A DNA stretch of 64,000 nucleotides from Bacteroidota bacterium. Lineage in GTDB: Bacteria; Bacteroidota; Bacteroidia; Bacteroidales; Paludibacteraceae. The stretch spans positions 1-64,000 of the forward strand of contig JAEWAN010000033.1 of assembly GCA_023391625.1 (NCBI GenBank), given 5' to 3'. Within the stretch, counting starts at the first letter, position 1, and each line of letters starts with the position of its first letter. Position numbers and translations under genes: made by a program. The notes beneath the pieces are model-generated. The model saw only the letters and a list, made by a program, of their open reading frames with translations, ran no database searches and was not told the origin of the DNA. Positions 52,604 through 61,579 of the stretch are shown here, in pieces.

Positions 52604-54412
52604 ATGCAAGCTATTATTTTGGCAGCCGGAATGGGGAAACGGCTTGGTAAGCTCACCCAAAACAACACGAAAGCTATGATTAAGGTAAACGGAGTTACTT
52701 TAATAGAAAGAATGTTGTGCCAAATAGAGAAATTCGGAATCCGGGACGTTATTATGGTAGTTGGTTACAAAGCTTTGGAGCTAAAGCAATACATAAGTAC
52801 TCTAAATACCAATCTGCAAATAACATACGTAGAAAATGAGGAATATAATTCTACAAACAACATATACTCTTTATACCTTGCAAAAGATTATTTACTGAAA
52901 GAAGATACACTGCTTTTTGAATCTGACCTTATTTTTGAAGACAAACTTATTCACAATATCATCACAGACCCCTACCCCAACCTGGCATTAGTTGCAAAAT
53001 TTGAGAGTTGGATGGACGGCACTGTCATCACAGTGGACAATGAAAATAATATAAAAAACTTCATTACTAAGCAGGACTTCGTTTTTAAAGATATTCCCAG
53101 CTATTATAAGACTGTGAACATTTACAAATTCTCAAAAGAATTCTCATCTTCCCGCTATGTTCCTTTTTTGGAAGCTTACTGTAAAGCTTTAGGTAATAAT
53201 GAATATTACGAACAGGTACTTAAAGTCATTTCATTACTTGAAAAGCCAGACATTAAAGCACTTAAACTCGGTGATGAAAATTGGTACGAAATAGATGATA
53301 TTCAGGATTTAGACATCGCCGAAACTATTTTTGCAGATGAAGAAACAAAGGTAAAAAAGATGCAAAGCCGCTATGGGGGCTACTGGCGATATCCTCACAT
53401 GCTTGATTTTTGTTATCTGGTTAATCCTTTTTTCCCTAATGAAAAACTGTTATCTGAAATCAAGGCTAACTTTGAACGTTTAGTTTGCGAGTATCCATCC
53501 GGATTAAGTGTCAACAACTTACTAGTATCCAAATATTTTGACATCAACAAAGAATATATTTGTGTAGGAAACGGAGCTGCGGAGTTAATAAATGCTTTTG
53601 CTCAGACCAGACAAGGAAATACCGGTGTGATCTTTCCAACATTTGAAGAATATCCTAACCGGATGGATTCCCAGAATATTATCAAATACATTCCGTCAAA
53701 CCAAGATTATACTTATACGGCTAATGACCTGATAAATTTTTATTCTGATAAAAATTTAAATACCCTCATTTTAATTAATCCGGATAATCCTTCTGGAAAC
53801 TTCTTGGAAAAAGAAGATTTGACGAAACTACTGGAATGGACTAATAAGCAAGAAATCACTCTCCTGTTAGACGAGTCATTTGTTGATTTTTCCAACAATT
53901 TCGAAGAAAACAGTTTATTAAAAGACTGTATTTTAGAACAATATCAAAACCTGGTTGTAGTAAAAAGCATATCAAAATCATACGGAGTGCCCGGGTTGCG
54001 GTTAGGGGTCATAGCAACGGCCCATACCGAACTTTTAAAAAGAATCAAATCGTTTATTTCCATATGGAATATCAACTCAATAGCCGAATTCTATTTGCAA
54101 ATACACGGTAAATATGAAAATAACTACAAAGAGGCCTGCCATCTTTTTATAAAAGAAAGAAACCGGTTCTTTGAGCTTCTTAAAACAATTCCATATTTAA
54201 GAGTCATTCCGTCGCAAGCCAATTACTTTTTATGCGAAGTTTCGGCGCCCCATTCTGCATCTAACTTAACCCAAAGATTGCTGAACGAATACAATATATT
54301 GATTAAAGATTGTTCCCAAAAACAAGCGTTTGAAGGAAAAGAGTATATCCGTATTGCAATCAGAGATGAAAAAGACAATGATACATTAATAAACGCATTG
54401 AGCCAGTTATGA
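52604..54412 (+). CDS. Nucleotidyltransferase-aminotransferase fusion (PntC-AepT-like)
   Basis: From the ATG at 52604 (MQAIILAAGMGKRLG) the product has 602 residues. Residues 1-240 are a LicC/PntC-type sugar- or choline-phosphate-like nucleotidyltransferase: AIILAAGMGKRLG with TKAMIKVNG, NSTNNIYSLYLA, and an EIDDIQDLDIAE end. Residues 250-602 are a fold-type I, HisC/CobD-like PLP aminotransferase (INPDNPSGNFL, LLDESFVDF, PLP lysine K458 in SISKSYGVPGLRLG). The order matches the PntC-AepT fusion that makes CMP-2-aminoethylphosphonate in Treponema denticola, but no PEP mutase is in the window, so another amino-alcohol phosphate is possible. Its stop overlaps the next start by four bases. An ATG-less upstream extension to 52550 overlaps the previous gene and is rejected. 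Confidence 0.85.
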   Translation: MQAIILAAGMGKRLGKLTQNNTKAMIKVNGVTLIERMLCQIEKFGIRDVIMVVGYKALELKQYISTLNTNLQITYVENEEYNSTNNIYSLYLAKDYLLKEDTLLFESDLIFEDKLIHNIITDPYPNLALVAKFESWMDGTVITVDNENNIKNFITKQDFVFKDIPSYYKTVNIYKFSKEFSSSRYVPFLEAYCKALGNNEYYEQVLKVISLLEKPDIKALKLGDENWYEIDDIQDLDIAETIFADEETKVKKMQSRYGGYWRYPHMLDFCYLVNPFFPNEKLLSEIKANFERLVCEYPSGLSVNNLLVSKYFDINKEYICVGNGAAELINAFAQTRQGNTGVIFPTFEEYPNRMDSQNIIKYIPSNQDYTYTANDLINFYSDKNLNTLILINPDNPSGNFLEKEDLTKLLEWTNKQEITLLLDESFVDFSNNFEENSLLKDCILEQYQNLVVVKSISKSYGVPGLRLGVIATAHTELLKRIKSFISIWNINSIAEFYLQIHGKYENNYKEACHLFIKERNRFFELLKTIPYLRVIPSQANYFLCEVSAPHSASNLTQRLLNEYNILIKDCSQKQAFEGKEYIRIAIRDEKDNDTLINALSQL

Positions 54413-55467
54413 AAAAAATTTCTGTATGCATTTGTGGCGGAGGAAGTTTAGGACATGTAACTGCCGGATACTTTATCAATAAAGCCCAGGTTAATATTTT
54501 AACCCGACACCCAGAGTCTTGGAATGAAGAAATCAGTACAACGGACTGTGAGGGGAACACGTTTCAAGGAAAACTGCATAAAGTATCCAATAATCCGGAA
54601 GAAGTTATTCCACACTGTCACCTGATACTATTATGCCTGCCTGGCTATGCTATAAAAGAACAATTAAAAGAAATAGCACCCTATATTCATGAAGAGCAAT
54701 ATATAGGTTCTATTGTAGGCAGTACCGGCTTTTTCTTTTTTGCTTCCGACCTATTGTCTAAAGGCACAAAACTTTTTGCATTCCAAAGAGTTCCATTTAT
54801 TGCCAGAACAAATGTATACGGAAAATCATCTTTCTTATTAGGATACAAAAAACTGCTGAAAGTTGCAACAATCAATATTCAGGATAAAACCGATCTGGAA
54901 CAACTGCTACAAAATCTATTTTATACACCGATCGTTTTCTTATCCAATTTTCTAGAAGCCGCATTATCAAACAGCAATCCTCTTCTACATACAGTCAGAC
55001 TGTATTGTTTATTCAATGACTTTGCAGAAAAGAAAACATATAGCAAACATTTTCTGTTTTATGAAGATTGGGATGAAAAAAGCTCTGACTTGCTAATTAA
55101 ATGTGATAAAGAATTTCAGCATCTGGTTAAAACGTTATCCATTGACATTCCATCCATTTTGGAACATTATGAAAGCTCTGATTCTGCCTCTTTAACAGCA
55201 AAAATAAAATCAATCCAGGCTTTCCACGGATTAAAAGCACCGATGATAAAAATAGCAGACAAATCCTACGTGCCCGACTTTAACGACAGATATTTTTTAG
55301 AAGACTTTCCCTACGGATTGTATATACTGAAACAAATCACAGATTTTTGCCATGTTGATACCCCTTATATAACCACTGTACTGGAATGGGGTTACCAAGT
55401 ATTAGGGCAGGATAAATTTCAACCCATTAATATAAAAGAGTTATTACTCACAAAGAGTATTCATTAA
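54409..55467 (+). CDS. NAD/NADP octopine/nopaline (opine) dehydrogenase family protein
   Basis: This 352-residue oxidoreductase has an N-terminal Rossmann motif ISVCICGGGSLGHVTAGYF and a C-terminal helical domain with the conserved NSNPLLHTVRLY segment and histidine that mark opine dehydrogenases. These enzymes reductively join the amino group of an amino acid or amine to a 2-oxo acid. Here it is translationally coupled (4-base overlap) to the nucleotidyltransferase-aminotransferase fusion, so it may act on the amine handled by that enzyme to give an N-(carboxyalkyl) substituent for the glycan. The substrate pair is inferred, not shown. Confidence 0.82.
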   Translation: MKKISVCICGGGSLGHVTAGYFINKAQVNILTRHPESWNEEISTTDCEGNTFQGKLHKVSNNPEEVIPHCHLILLCLPGYAIKEQLKEIAPYIHEEQYIGSIVGSTGFFFFASDLLSKGTKLFAFQRVPFIARTNVYGKSSFLLGYKKLLKVATINIQDKTDLEQLLQNLFYTPIVFLSNFLEAALSNSNPLLHTVRLYCLFNDFAEKKTYSKHFLFYEDWDEKSSDLLIKCDKEFQHLVKTLSIDIPSILEHYESSDSASLTAKIKSIQAFHGLKAPMIKIADKSYVPDFNDRYFLEDFPYGLYILKQITDFCHVDTPYITTVLEWGYQVLGQDKFQPINIKELLLTKSIH

Positions 55468-55502
55468 AGCAAACAACTTTATAAAGTAACAAAACCATAG
55501 AA

Positions 55503-56744
55503 ATGCTTAAAAACATATTGTTAAATTATAAGCATATTATTAAGAACACCGGATATCTGTCAATAATAGAGATTATCCGTTTCATAATGCCGTTTATAGC
55601 ACTGCCTTACATTATAAAAACTGTAGGAGGCAACTATTATGGAACAGTTGTTTATGCGCAGGGAGTAGTTGCTTTTTTCACCATATTCATCAACTTTGGA
55701 TTAGACATTTCTGCCGTTAAAGACGTATCCGTATCCAGAAACAATAAAACAGCACTAAACAATATCGTTTCATCTGTTCTATGCATAAAATCAATACTCT
55801 TTATAATAGCATTTCTTGTTTTTCTAATCATTATCCTCAGTATAGCATATTTCAGAAACAATCAATTAATCTACTTTTTTGCTTTCCTTACCTGTTTGTC
55901 TGAAATACTATTCCCGATATGGTTTTACCAAGGAATAGAAAAAATGAAATATATCACCATTATACGCTCTACCTCAATACTTCTATATACTATATCCATC
56001 TTTATTTTTATAAAACAATCTGATGATTATATCTGGATACCATTATTGCAAAGTTCCAGCAACATTATCGCAGGCATTATTTCCTTTTTCGTACTTCTAA
56101 GAATAGAAAAAATACGTTTATTATACCCCGGTTTCCAACAAATTAAAACTCTATTTATTAGTAGCATACCATTTTTCTTCTCCAGACTATCCGTTGTTGT
56201 AAACAACCAAATAGCCAAAATAATCAGTGGAGTATTTTTCTCTATGCAGGCAGTTGCAGCACTTGATTTAGCTCAAAAATTCGGCTCAATAGCCCTACTC
56301 CCTATGCAAATGCTCAATCAGGCTACTTATCCCCACATAGCAAAAACCAAAGACACACACTTTGTCAGAAAGTTTTTCTATGTAAATATTCTTATATCAT
56401 TTACCGTGTCATTATTCGTATTCATAATAGCTCCATATGCAGTAAATTTCTTCTCCAACCAGGAACTGCCTGAAGCCATTGCATTAACACGTATCATCTG
56501 CCTTTGGATATTTTGCGGAGGCCTGACATCGTACATCGGCTCTCCATTACTTGTCTCTTTCGGATACCCGGCTTATTTCAACAAAAGTGTAATATTATCA
56601 ACAATTATTTTACTATTGATATACGGATTAATGTACATACTCAATTTATTCACTATTTACAATTTTGTATTTGCATTATTTTTATCAGAATTAATAATTT
56701 TAATTTACCGGTTATATTATTGTCGCAAATACGACATACTCTAA
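55503..56744 (+). CDS. wzx: Wzx-type oligosaccharide flippase
   Basis: The 413-residue protein is highly hydrophobic with about twelve predicted membrane helices. It has the polysaccharide-export (MOP/RfbX) pattern: YLSIIEIIRFIMPFIALPYIIKTVGGNYYGTVVYAQG at the start, FYQGIEKMKYITIIRS, and SIPFFFSRLSVVVNNQIAKII at mid length. It flips undecaprenyl-linked repeat units across the inner membrane, working with the Wzy-like protein at 57859. It is about 35 bases after the opine-dehydrogenase-like gene. Confidence 0.92.
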   Translation: MLKNILLNYKHIIKNTGYLSIIEIIRFIMPFIALPYIIKTVGGNYYGTVVYAQGVVAFFTIFINFGLDISAVKDVSVSRNNKTALNNIVSSVLCIKSILFIIAFLVFLIIILSIAYFRNNQLIYFFAFLTCLSEILFPIWFYQGIEKMKYITIIRSTSILLYTISIFIFIKQSDDYIWIPLLQSSSNIIAGIISFFVLLRIEKIRLLYPGFQQIKTLFISSIPFFFSRLSVVVNNQIAKIISGVFFSMQAVAALDLAQKFGSIALLPMQMLNQATYPHIAKTKDTHFVRKFFYVNILISFTVSLFVFIIAPYAVNFFSNQELPEAIALTRIICLWIFCGGLTSYIGSPLLVSFGYPAYFNKSVILSTIILLLIYGLMYILNLFTIYNFVFALFLSELIILIYRLYYCRKYDIL

Positions 56745-56800
56745 GTTTTTATAAAAAAGATTTCTTGACTTATGAAATAGCGTAGTAATAATTTATTACG

Positions 56801-56808
56801 TACTTTTG
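56801..56808 (+). promoter_or_regulatory. Possible internal promoter of the glycan cluster
   Basis: TACTTTTG fits TAnnTTTG in the 191-base gap between wzx and the first glycosyltransferase, the largest gap inside the cluster. No -33 element at the usual spacing was seen. Confidence 0.35.
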
Positions 56809-56935
56809 TCTTTTTTACAAAACAGGGCAAAATATTGCTATATAGATGGCATTCCAAGATAAAAAATCAATACCGCCATATTATTAAAATAGATAAAGGA
56901 AAAAAGAGTTACTTTTACAAATAAAATAAAATTAT

Positions 56936-57862
56936 ATGCTAGTCAGCGTAATTCTTCCTGCATATAACGCCGAAAAAACGATAGGAGAAACTATTGAAAG
57001 TATTCTGCAACAAACTTTTTCTGACTTTGAATTTATCATTATCAACGATGGATCCACGGACAGGACTGAAGAGGCTGTCTTATCATATAAAGATGAAAGG
57101 ATAAAGTATTACGCTAATGACACGAATAAAGGATTAATATATACTCTGAACAAAGGATTGAGTTTGGCAAAAGGAAAGTATATTGCCAGAATGGATGCTG
57201 ATGACATTGCACTGCCAGAAAGATTTGAGAAACAAATTCAGATATTGGAAAACAATCCGTCTATAATCGTATGCGGAAGCCTCATTAAAGAATTTGGAAA
57301 CAAACCTAAACACCCGTTTGTAGCTCCGGAAAAATCTGAAAACATCAAAAATCTATTGATCCGTCAAAACTGCATTGCTCACCCCAGCACCATGATAAGA
57401 AAAAACATATTGGAAGAACACAACATCCAATATGACAAAGAATACATTCATGCGGAAGATTATAATTTATGGATCGATTTAAGCGATTTGGGGGACTTTT
57501 ACAATATACAGGAAACACTGCTTTTGTATAGAATATCAGATGTACAAATATCGCAGGTAGCCAAACAGAAACAGCATGACGTAGCTAACTTATGCAGAAG
57601 AAAATACATTTATAATCTATTAAAAAAGAACAATTTTAAAGACAACATTCAGTGGGAAAATATTGATGCTTCTACGATAAAAAAGATCAAACAATGTAAT
57701 GTGCCTAAAGAAATGCTTGAAGTGTTTTATCTGTCCTTATCAAAGCACCGCATTAGAGAACTATTATACTTTATATTTTCCGGTGATTTTGCCAAGATTT
57801 CTTTTAAAACAGATTTGGCTATATTAAGACGTTTTGTTCAAAAAAGAGAAACTTTGTTATGA
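56936..57862 (+). CDS. GT2-family glycosyltransferase
   Basis: The 308-residue enzyme has a GT-A fold starting VSVILPAYNAEKTIGETIESIL, with NDGSTDRTEEAVLSY and the metal-binding DxD in YIARMDADDIALPERF. HAEDYNLWIDL acts as the likely catalytic-base region. It adds one sugar to the lipid-linked repeat unit at the cytoplasmic face. The donor sugar is not predictable. Its stop overlaps the Wzy-like start by four bases. Confidence 0.93.
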   Translation: MLVSVILPAYNAEKTIGETIESILQQTFSDFEFIIINDGSTDRTEEAVLSYKDERIKYYANDTNKGLIYTLNKGLSLAKGKYIARMDADDIALPERFEKQIQILENNPSIIVCGSLIKEFGNKPKHPFVAPEKSENIKNLLIRQNCIAHPSTMIRKNILEEHNIQYDKEYIHAEDYNLWIDLSDLGDFYNIQETLLLYRISDVQISQVAKQKQHDVANLCRRKYIYNLLKKNNFKDNIQWENIDASTIKKIKQCNVPKEMLEVFYLSLSKHRIRELLYFIFSGDFAKISFKTDLAILRRFVQKRETLL

Positions 57863-59154
57863 ATTTAATTATAAAAAAATCTTTTTTATTACTTCTTTTT
57901 TTCATTTATGTATTTAATATACATTTCATTATCTTCCCATATACGACCAATTTTATTGCTGGGGTAATGATCGCATGTTTTTTTATTGTTGGATTTTTCA
58001 TCAATAAAAAATATCAGCTCATGCCCAAAGATATTATCCAAATTTTACTTCTATCTCTTGCACTTATTGCTATTGCCAGTATTTCCGTACTCATAAACTC
58101 CACCAAGGACATAGCTCTTATCAAAGAAACGATTGTAATTCTATTCGTAATGTTTACTGCATATGCACTAACCAGATACACCAAAAGAATTTACCAAAAG
58201 GTCACCTTTGAAGTAATAGCTAATATATACGTCATTGTAGCACTCGTACAAGTAATCATTTCATTATTCTTTTTCTTTTTTCCGGAAATTCAATCAACAG
58301 CCTTAAGTATCCTCAAAAGAGATGAACTGGAAGAAAGCAGAATTGATGAGTTACTCGGATTTAGATTAATAGGATTCGGGGCACAATTTTTCGGTGCTGG
58401 TGTGACCTACAGTTTCATTTTAATAGTGCTTGCTGCCCTGCTAAAAAACAATGTCTTTTCTTATAAACAAACATTTTTATACATAGGCATATACCTCTTC
58501 ATTTTCGCATTAGGTATGATGACCGCCAGAACAACAATCGTAGGATTCCTTTTATCTATACCTATTCTAGTGTACAATCCGAAATACAAAATAAAAAAAC
58601 AACGGCTTTTCAAAAAAGTTCTTCTTTCTATTGTAATAATCGCCTCATGTATAGCTATCGTTATAATAAGCCTCGATCAGGAGACCAAAGAAGAATTACT
58701 TGTTATTGTTGATTTTGGATTTGAGTTATTCATAAACCTGACATCTTCAGGAGAAATAACCACATCATCAACAGAAATAATGAAAAACATGTATATTTTT
58801 CCGGATAACATAAAGACATGGATCATTGGAGACGCCCTATTCACCAATCCGAATGACGGCGGAATATACTATATGGAAACAGACATCGGCTACTCCAGGT
58901 TACTGTTTTATTTCGGAATATTAGGGACATTAAGCTACTTTTTATTACATAGTGCCATAATATACTTTGCTTCTAAAAGGAATGAAAAAAAATATAAATT
59001 CTTTTTCTTTATTGTTTTCATTTTATTTCTTACCTTGAATCTCAAAGGAATAACATCCTTATCTGTGTTAGTATTCCCTTTTTTATTTGTTGAAACAAGC
59101 AATAAACAGCAAGGGGATAAGCTTTATATACCGGAAGATTCAGGTGTCAATTAA
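57859..59154 (+). CDS. wzy: Wzy-like O-antigen/capsule polymerase
   Basis: This 431-residue protein has ten to twelve predicted membrane helices and a larger periplasmic loop (about residues 275-350) with TTSSTEIMKNMYIFP, GDALFTNPNDGG and YYMETDIGYSRLLFYFG, as in Wzy polymerases. It shows little sequence conservation, so the call rests on topology, the loop pattern and its place between glycosyltransferase genes in a cluster that has wzx. It would polymerise repeat units in the periplasm. Very AT-rich. Confidence 0.8.
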   Translation: MNLIIKKSFLLLLFFIYVFNIHFIIFPYTTNFIAGVMIACFFIVGFFINKKYQLMPKDIIQILLLSLALIAIASISVLINSTKDIALIKETIVILFVMFTAYALTRYTKRIYQKVTFEVIANIYVIVALVQVIISLFFFFFPEIQSTALSILKRDELEESRIDELLGFRLIGFGAQFFGAGVTYSFILIVLAALLKNNVFSYKQTFLYIGIYLFIFALGMMTARTTIVGFLLSIPILVYNPKYKIKKQRLFKKVLLSIVIIASCIAIVIISLDQETKEELLVIVDFGFELFINLTSSGEITTSSTEIMKNMYIFPDNIKTWIIGDALFTNPNDGGIYYMETDIGYSRLLFYFGILGTLSYFLLHSAIIYFASKRNEKKYKFFFFIVFILFLTLNLKGITSLSVLVFPFLFVETSNKQQGDKLYIPEDSGVN

Positions 59155-59205
59155 AACATGGATATAAACAGGATAGGATAAAGAAAAATAACAAACTGAA
59201 TAAAG

Positions 59206-60204
59206 ATGCTTTTTTCCATTATAATTCCAGTATACAACACTGAAAAGTATTTAAAAGAATGTTTGGATACAATTATAAACCAAACACATAAAGATATTGA
59301 AATTATTATTGTAAACGACGGTTCTACCGACAACTCTATAAATATAATAAGGCAGTATGCAGAACAGGACAAAAGGATTATTATAATTGATCAAGAAAAC
59401 AAAGGACTATCCGAAGCCAGAAATGCCGGAATAACGGCAGCATCCGGAGATTATCTGATTTTCATTGATTCTGACGACTATATTGACTTAAAAACTTGTG
59501 AGCATCTCAATAATTTATTAACCCAGAACAATTGCAGCATCGCTGTTTTCGGGCGCTATCGTTTTTGGGATGAAAAGAAAGAACAGGATATCATTGCTCC
59601 TAAAGACACGATTTACAACAACGGAGAAGATTATTTTTATGAATCCGTAAAACACAATTGCTTTACAGCCTCATCCTGCAACAAAGCATTCAGGGCTAAA
59701 GATATAAAGCAAAAAAAGCTAACGTTTACAAAAGGAATTTTATACGAAGATTTATTCTTTGTTTTTCAATGCTTGTTTTCTCTCACGGATGTAGCCACAT
59801 TAAACTTACCTTTATACTATTACAGACAGGACAGACCCGGCAGCATAGTCACTGAAATCAAGGAAAAAGACAAAGATGTGCTCATCACTGTAGAAAAAAT
59901 AGAAGAATTTCTTCAAAACAACAACAAAGAAAACGTAATGGAGAATCCCCTTTTCAAAAGAATGATTTATGAATGGGTTTCCAATGCCGTTTGTTTTAAA
60001 TATCCCAAAAAACACCCGTTTTCTTCAAAAGCAAATAAAATAATTAAATTCATCCTGCACAGTGATGTTTTTAATAAATATGTCCGATATTTTGCTTATA
60101 GCAAAGAATCCAGTTTCAAATATAAAATAATAGCATGGCTATCATTAAATATATATCCTCTATTCACATTATTCATATATTTGTACTATAAAGTAAAAAA
60201 ATAA
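59206..60204 (+). CDS. GT2-family glycosyltransferase
   Basis: The 332-residue protein starts FSIIIPVYNTEKYLKECLDTIINQT, with NDGSTDNSINII and the DxD motif in YLIFIDSDDYIDLKT, and KGILYEDLFFVFQC later. It ends in a hydrophobic segment (IAWLSLNIYPLFTLFIYLYY) that may attach it to the membrane. It is the second glycosyltransferase of the cluster. The donor sugar is unknown. The next gene starts at the base after its stop. Confidence 0.93.
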   Translation: MLFSIIIPVYNTEKYLKECLDTIINQTHKDIEIIIVNDGSTDNSINIIRQYAEQDKRIIIIDQENKGLSEARNAGITAASGDYLIFIDSDDYIDLKTCEHLNNLLTQNNCSIAVFGRYRFWDEKKEQDIIAPKDTIYNNGEDYFYESVKHNCFTASSCNKAFRAKDIKQKKLTFTKGILYEDLFFVFQCLFSLTDVATLNLPLYYYRQDRPGSIVTEIKEKDKDVLITVEKIEEFLQNNNKENVMENPLFKRMIYEWVSNAVCFKYPKKHPFSSKANKIIKFILHSDVFNKYVRYFAYSKESSFKYKIIAWLSLNIYPLFTLFIYLYYKVKK

Positions 60205-61578
60205 ATGAAAAATATAGCAATCATACTGGCCGGCGGTTCCGGACAACGGTTAGACGAGTCTTTTCCTAAACAATTTTATAAGATAGCAGGAAAAAAAGTA
60301 ATTGAACATACATTAGATGTTTTTGAGAAACATCCGGAAATTGATGAAATTGCCGTGGTTTCCAATCCCACTTACATTCTTGAAATTGAAAATATTGTAT
60401 TAAAAAATAAATACAGCAAACTAAAGAAGATATTAAAAGGAGGTAAAGAACGGTATTTATCAAGCCTCTCTGCAATTGAGGCATACGATACCGGTGAAGA
60501 GTTGAACCTCATATTTCACGATGCGGTAAGACCATTAGTAAATGACCGGATTATTTCAGATTGCATAGCAGCCTTATCGACCTATAACGCTGTTGACGTT
60601 GCAATAAAGACATCTGACACAATCATACAAGTTGATGAAAACAACTCGATCAGCAATATACCAGACCGCAGTTTATTGAGGAACGGACAAACCCCACAGG
60701 CATTCAAGCTGTCTACAATAAAAGAAGCTTATCGGTTTGCCATGGCCGATCCTAACCTGAAAACGACAGATGACTGTGGTGTTGTAAAAAAATATCTTCC
60801 GGATGAAAAAATTTATGTTGTTGAAGGAGAGCAATTCAACATGAAATTAACATATAAGGAAGATATATTTCTATTGGAAAAGCTGTTTCAACTAAAAACA
60901 ATCAACCAGCAGAACAACATCATCACTCCTCACACAATAGAACAAATAAAAGACAAAGTAATCATTGTATTTGGAGGAAGTTCAGGAATTGGCGCCGACA
61001 TTGTGAAAATAAGCAAAGAATTAGGAGCTAAAGTATATTCATTTAGCCGTTCTTCCGGACAAGTAGATATCAGCGACATCCAATCCGTGCAAACGGCGCT
61101 GAAAAATGTCTACACCCAGGAAGGTCATATTGATTCTGTTATCAACACGGCAGGAGTCTTAGACAAAGAACAGCTAAGTACAATGGATTATAAAACAATT
61201 CTGAACAGCATACAAATCAATTATACCGGAGCCATTATCGTGGCCAAAGAATCATACAACTATTTGAAGAAGACTCACGGCAGCCTTCTATTATACACAT
61301 CCAGTTCATATACAAGAGGACGTGCTTTCTATAGTTTATATTCATCAGCTAAAGCGGCTATTGTGAATTTAGTGCAGGCTTTAAGTTCAGAATGGGGAGA
61401 CCAAGTACGTGTAAACTGTATTAATCCGGAACGGACAAAAACCCCGATGAGAACTAAAAATTTCGGTATAGAACCGGAGGACAGTTTATTAAAATCTGAA
61501 ACCGTAGCAGCAGTATCCCTTAATTCCGTATTCCTGCCGTTTACAGGAGAAGTGATTGACGTCAAAATAAAAAAATGA
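60205..61578 (+). CDS. Bifunctional cytidylyltransferase/short-chain reductase (CDP-ribitol synthase type)
   Basis: The 457-residue fusion has an N-terminal IspD/TarI-type cytidylyltransferase (residues 1-235, AIILAGGSGQRLDESFPKQF, FHDAVRPLVND, DRSLLRNGQTPQAF, KTTDDCGV). The C-terminal SDR (residues 250-457) has the NAD(P) motif VFGGSSGIGADI at 255-266, INTAG, and catalytic Y379-S-S-A-K383. It matches Haemophilus Bcs1/Acs1-type enzymes, which reduce D-ribulose 5-phosphate and activate it as CDP-ribitol; TarI and TarJ do the same in Gram-positives, with TarJ from a different reductase family. It directly precedes a TagF-like polymerase gene, strengthening a polyol-phosphate product. Confidence 0.88.
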   Translation: MKNIAIILAGGSGQRLDESFPKQFYKIAGKKVIEHTLDVFEKHPEIDEIAVVSNPTYILEIENIVLKNKYSKLKKILKGGKERYLSSLSAIEAYDTGEELNLIFHDAVRPLVNDRIISDCIAALSTYNAVDVAIKTSDTIIQVDENNSISNIPDRSLLRNGQTPQAFKLSTIKEAYRFAMADPNLKTTDDCGVVKKYLPDEKIYVVEGEQFNMKLTYKEDIFLLEKLFQLKTINQQNNIITPHTIEQIKDKVIIVFGGSSGIGADIVKISKELGAKVYSFSRSSGQVDISDIQSVQTALKNVYTQEGHIDSVINTAGVLDKEQLSTMDYKTILNSIQINYTGAIIVAKESYNYLKKTHGSLLLYTSSSYTRGRAFYSLYSSAKAAIVNLVQALSSEWGDQVRVNCINPERTKTPMRTKNFGIEPEDSLLKSETVAAVSLNSVFLPFTGEVIDVKIKK

Positions 61579-61579
61579 C

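Noticed and set aside
52604..54412. Calling the fusion a proven phosphonate (2-aminoethylphosphonate) enzyme
   Set aside because: No PEP mutase or phosphonopyruvate decarboxylase gene is visible; LicC-like amino-alcohol phosphates remain possible.
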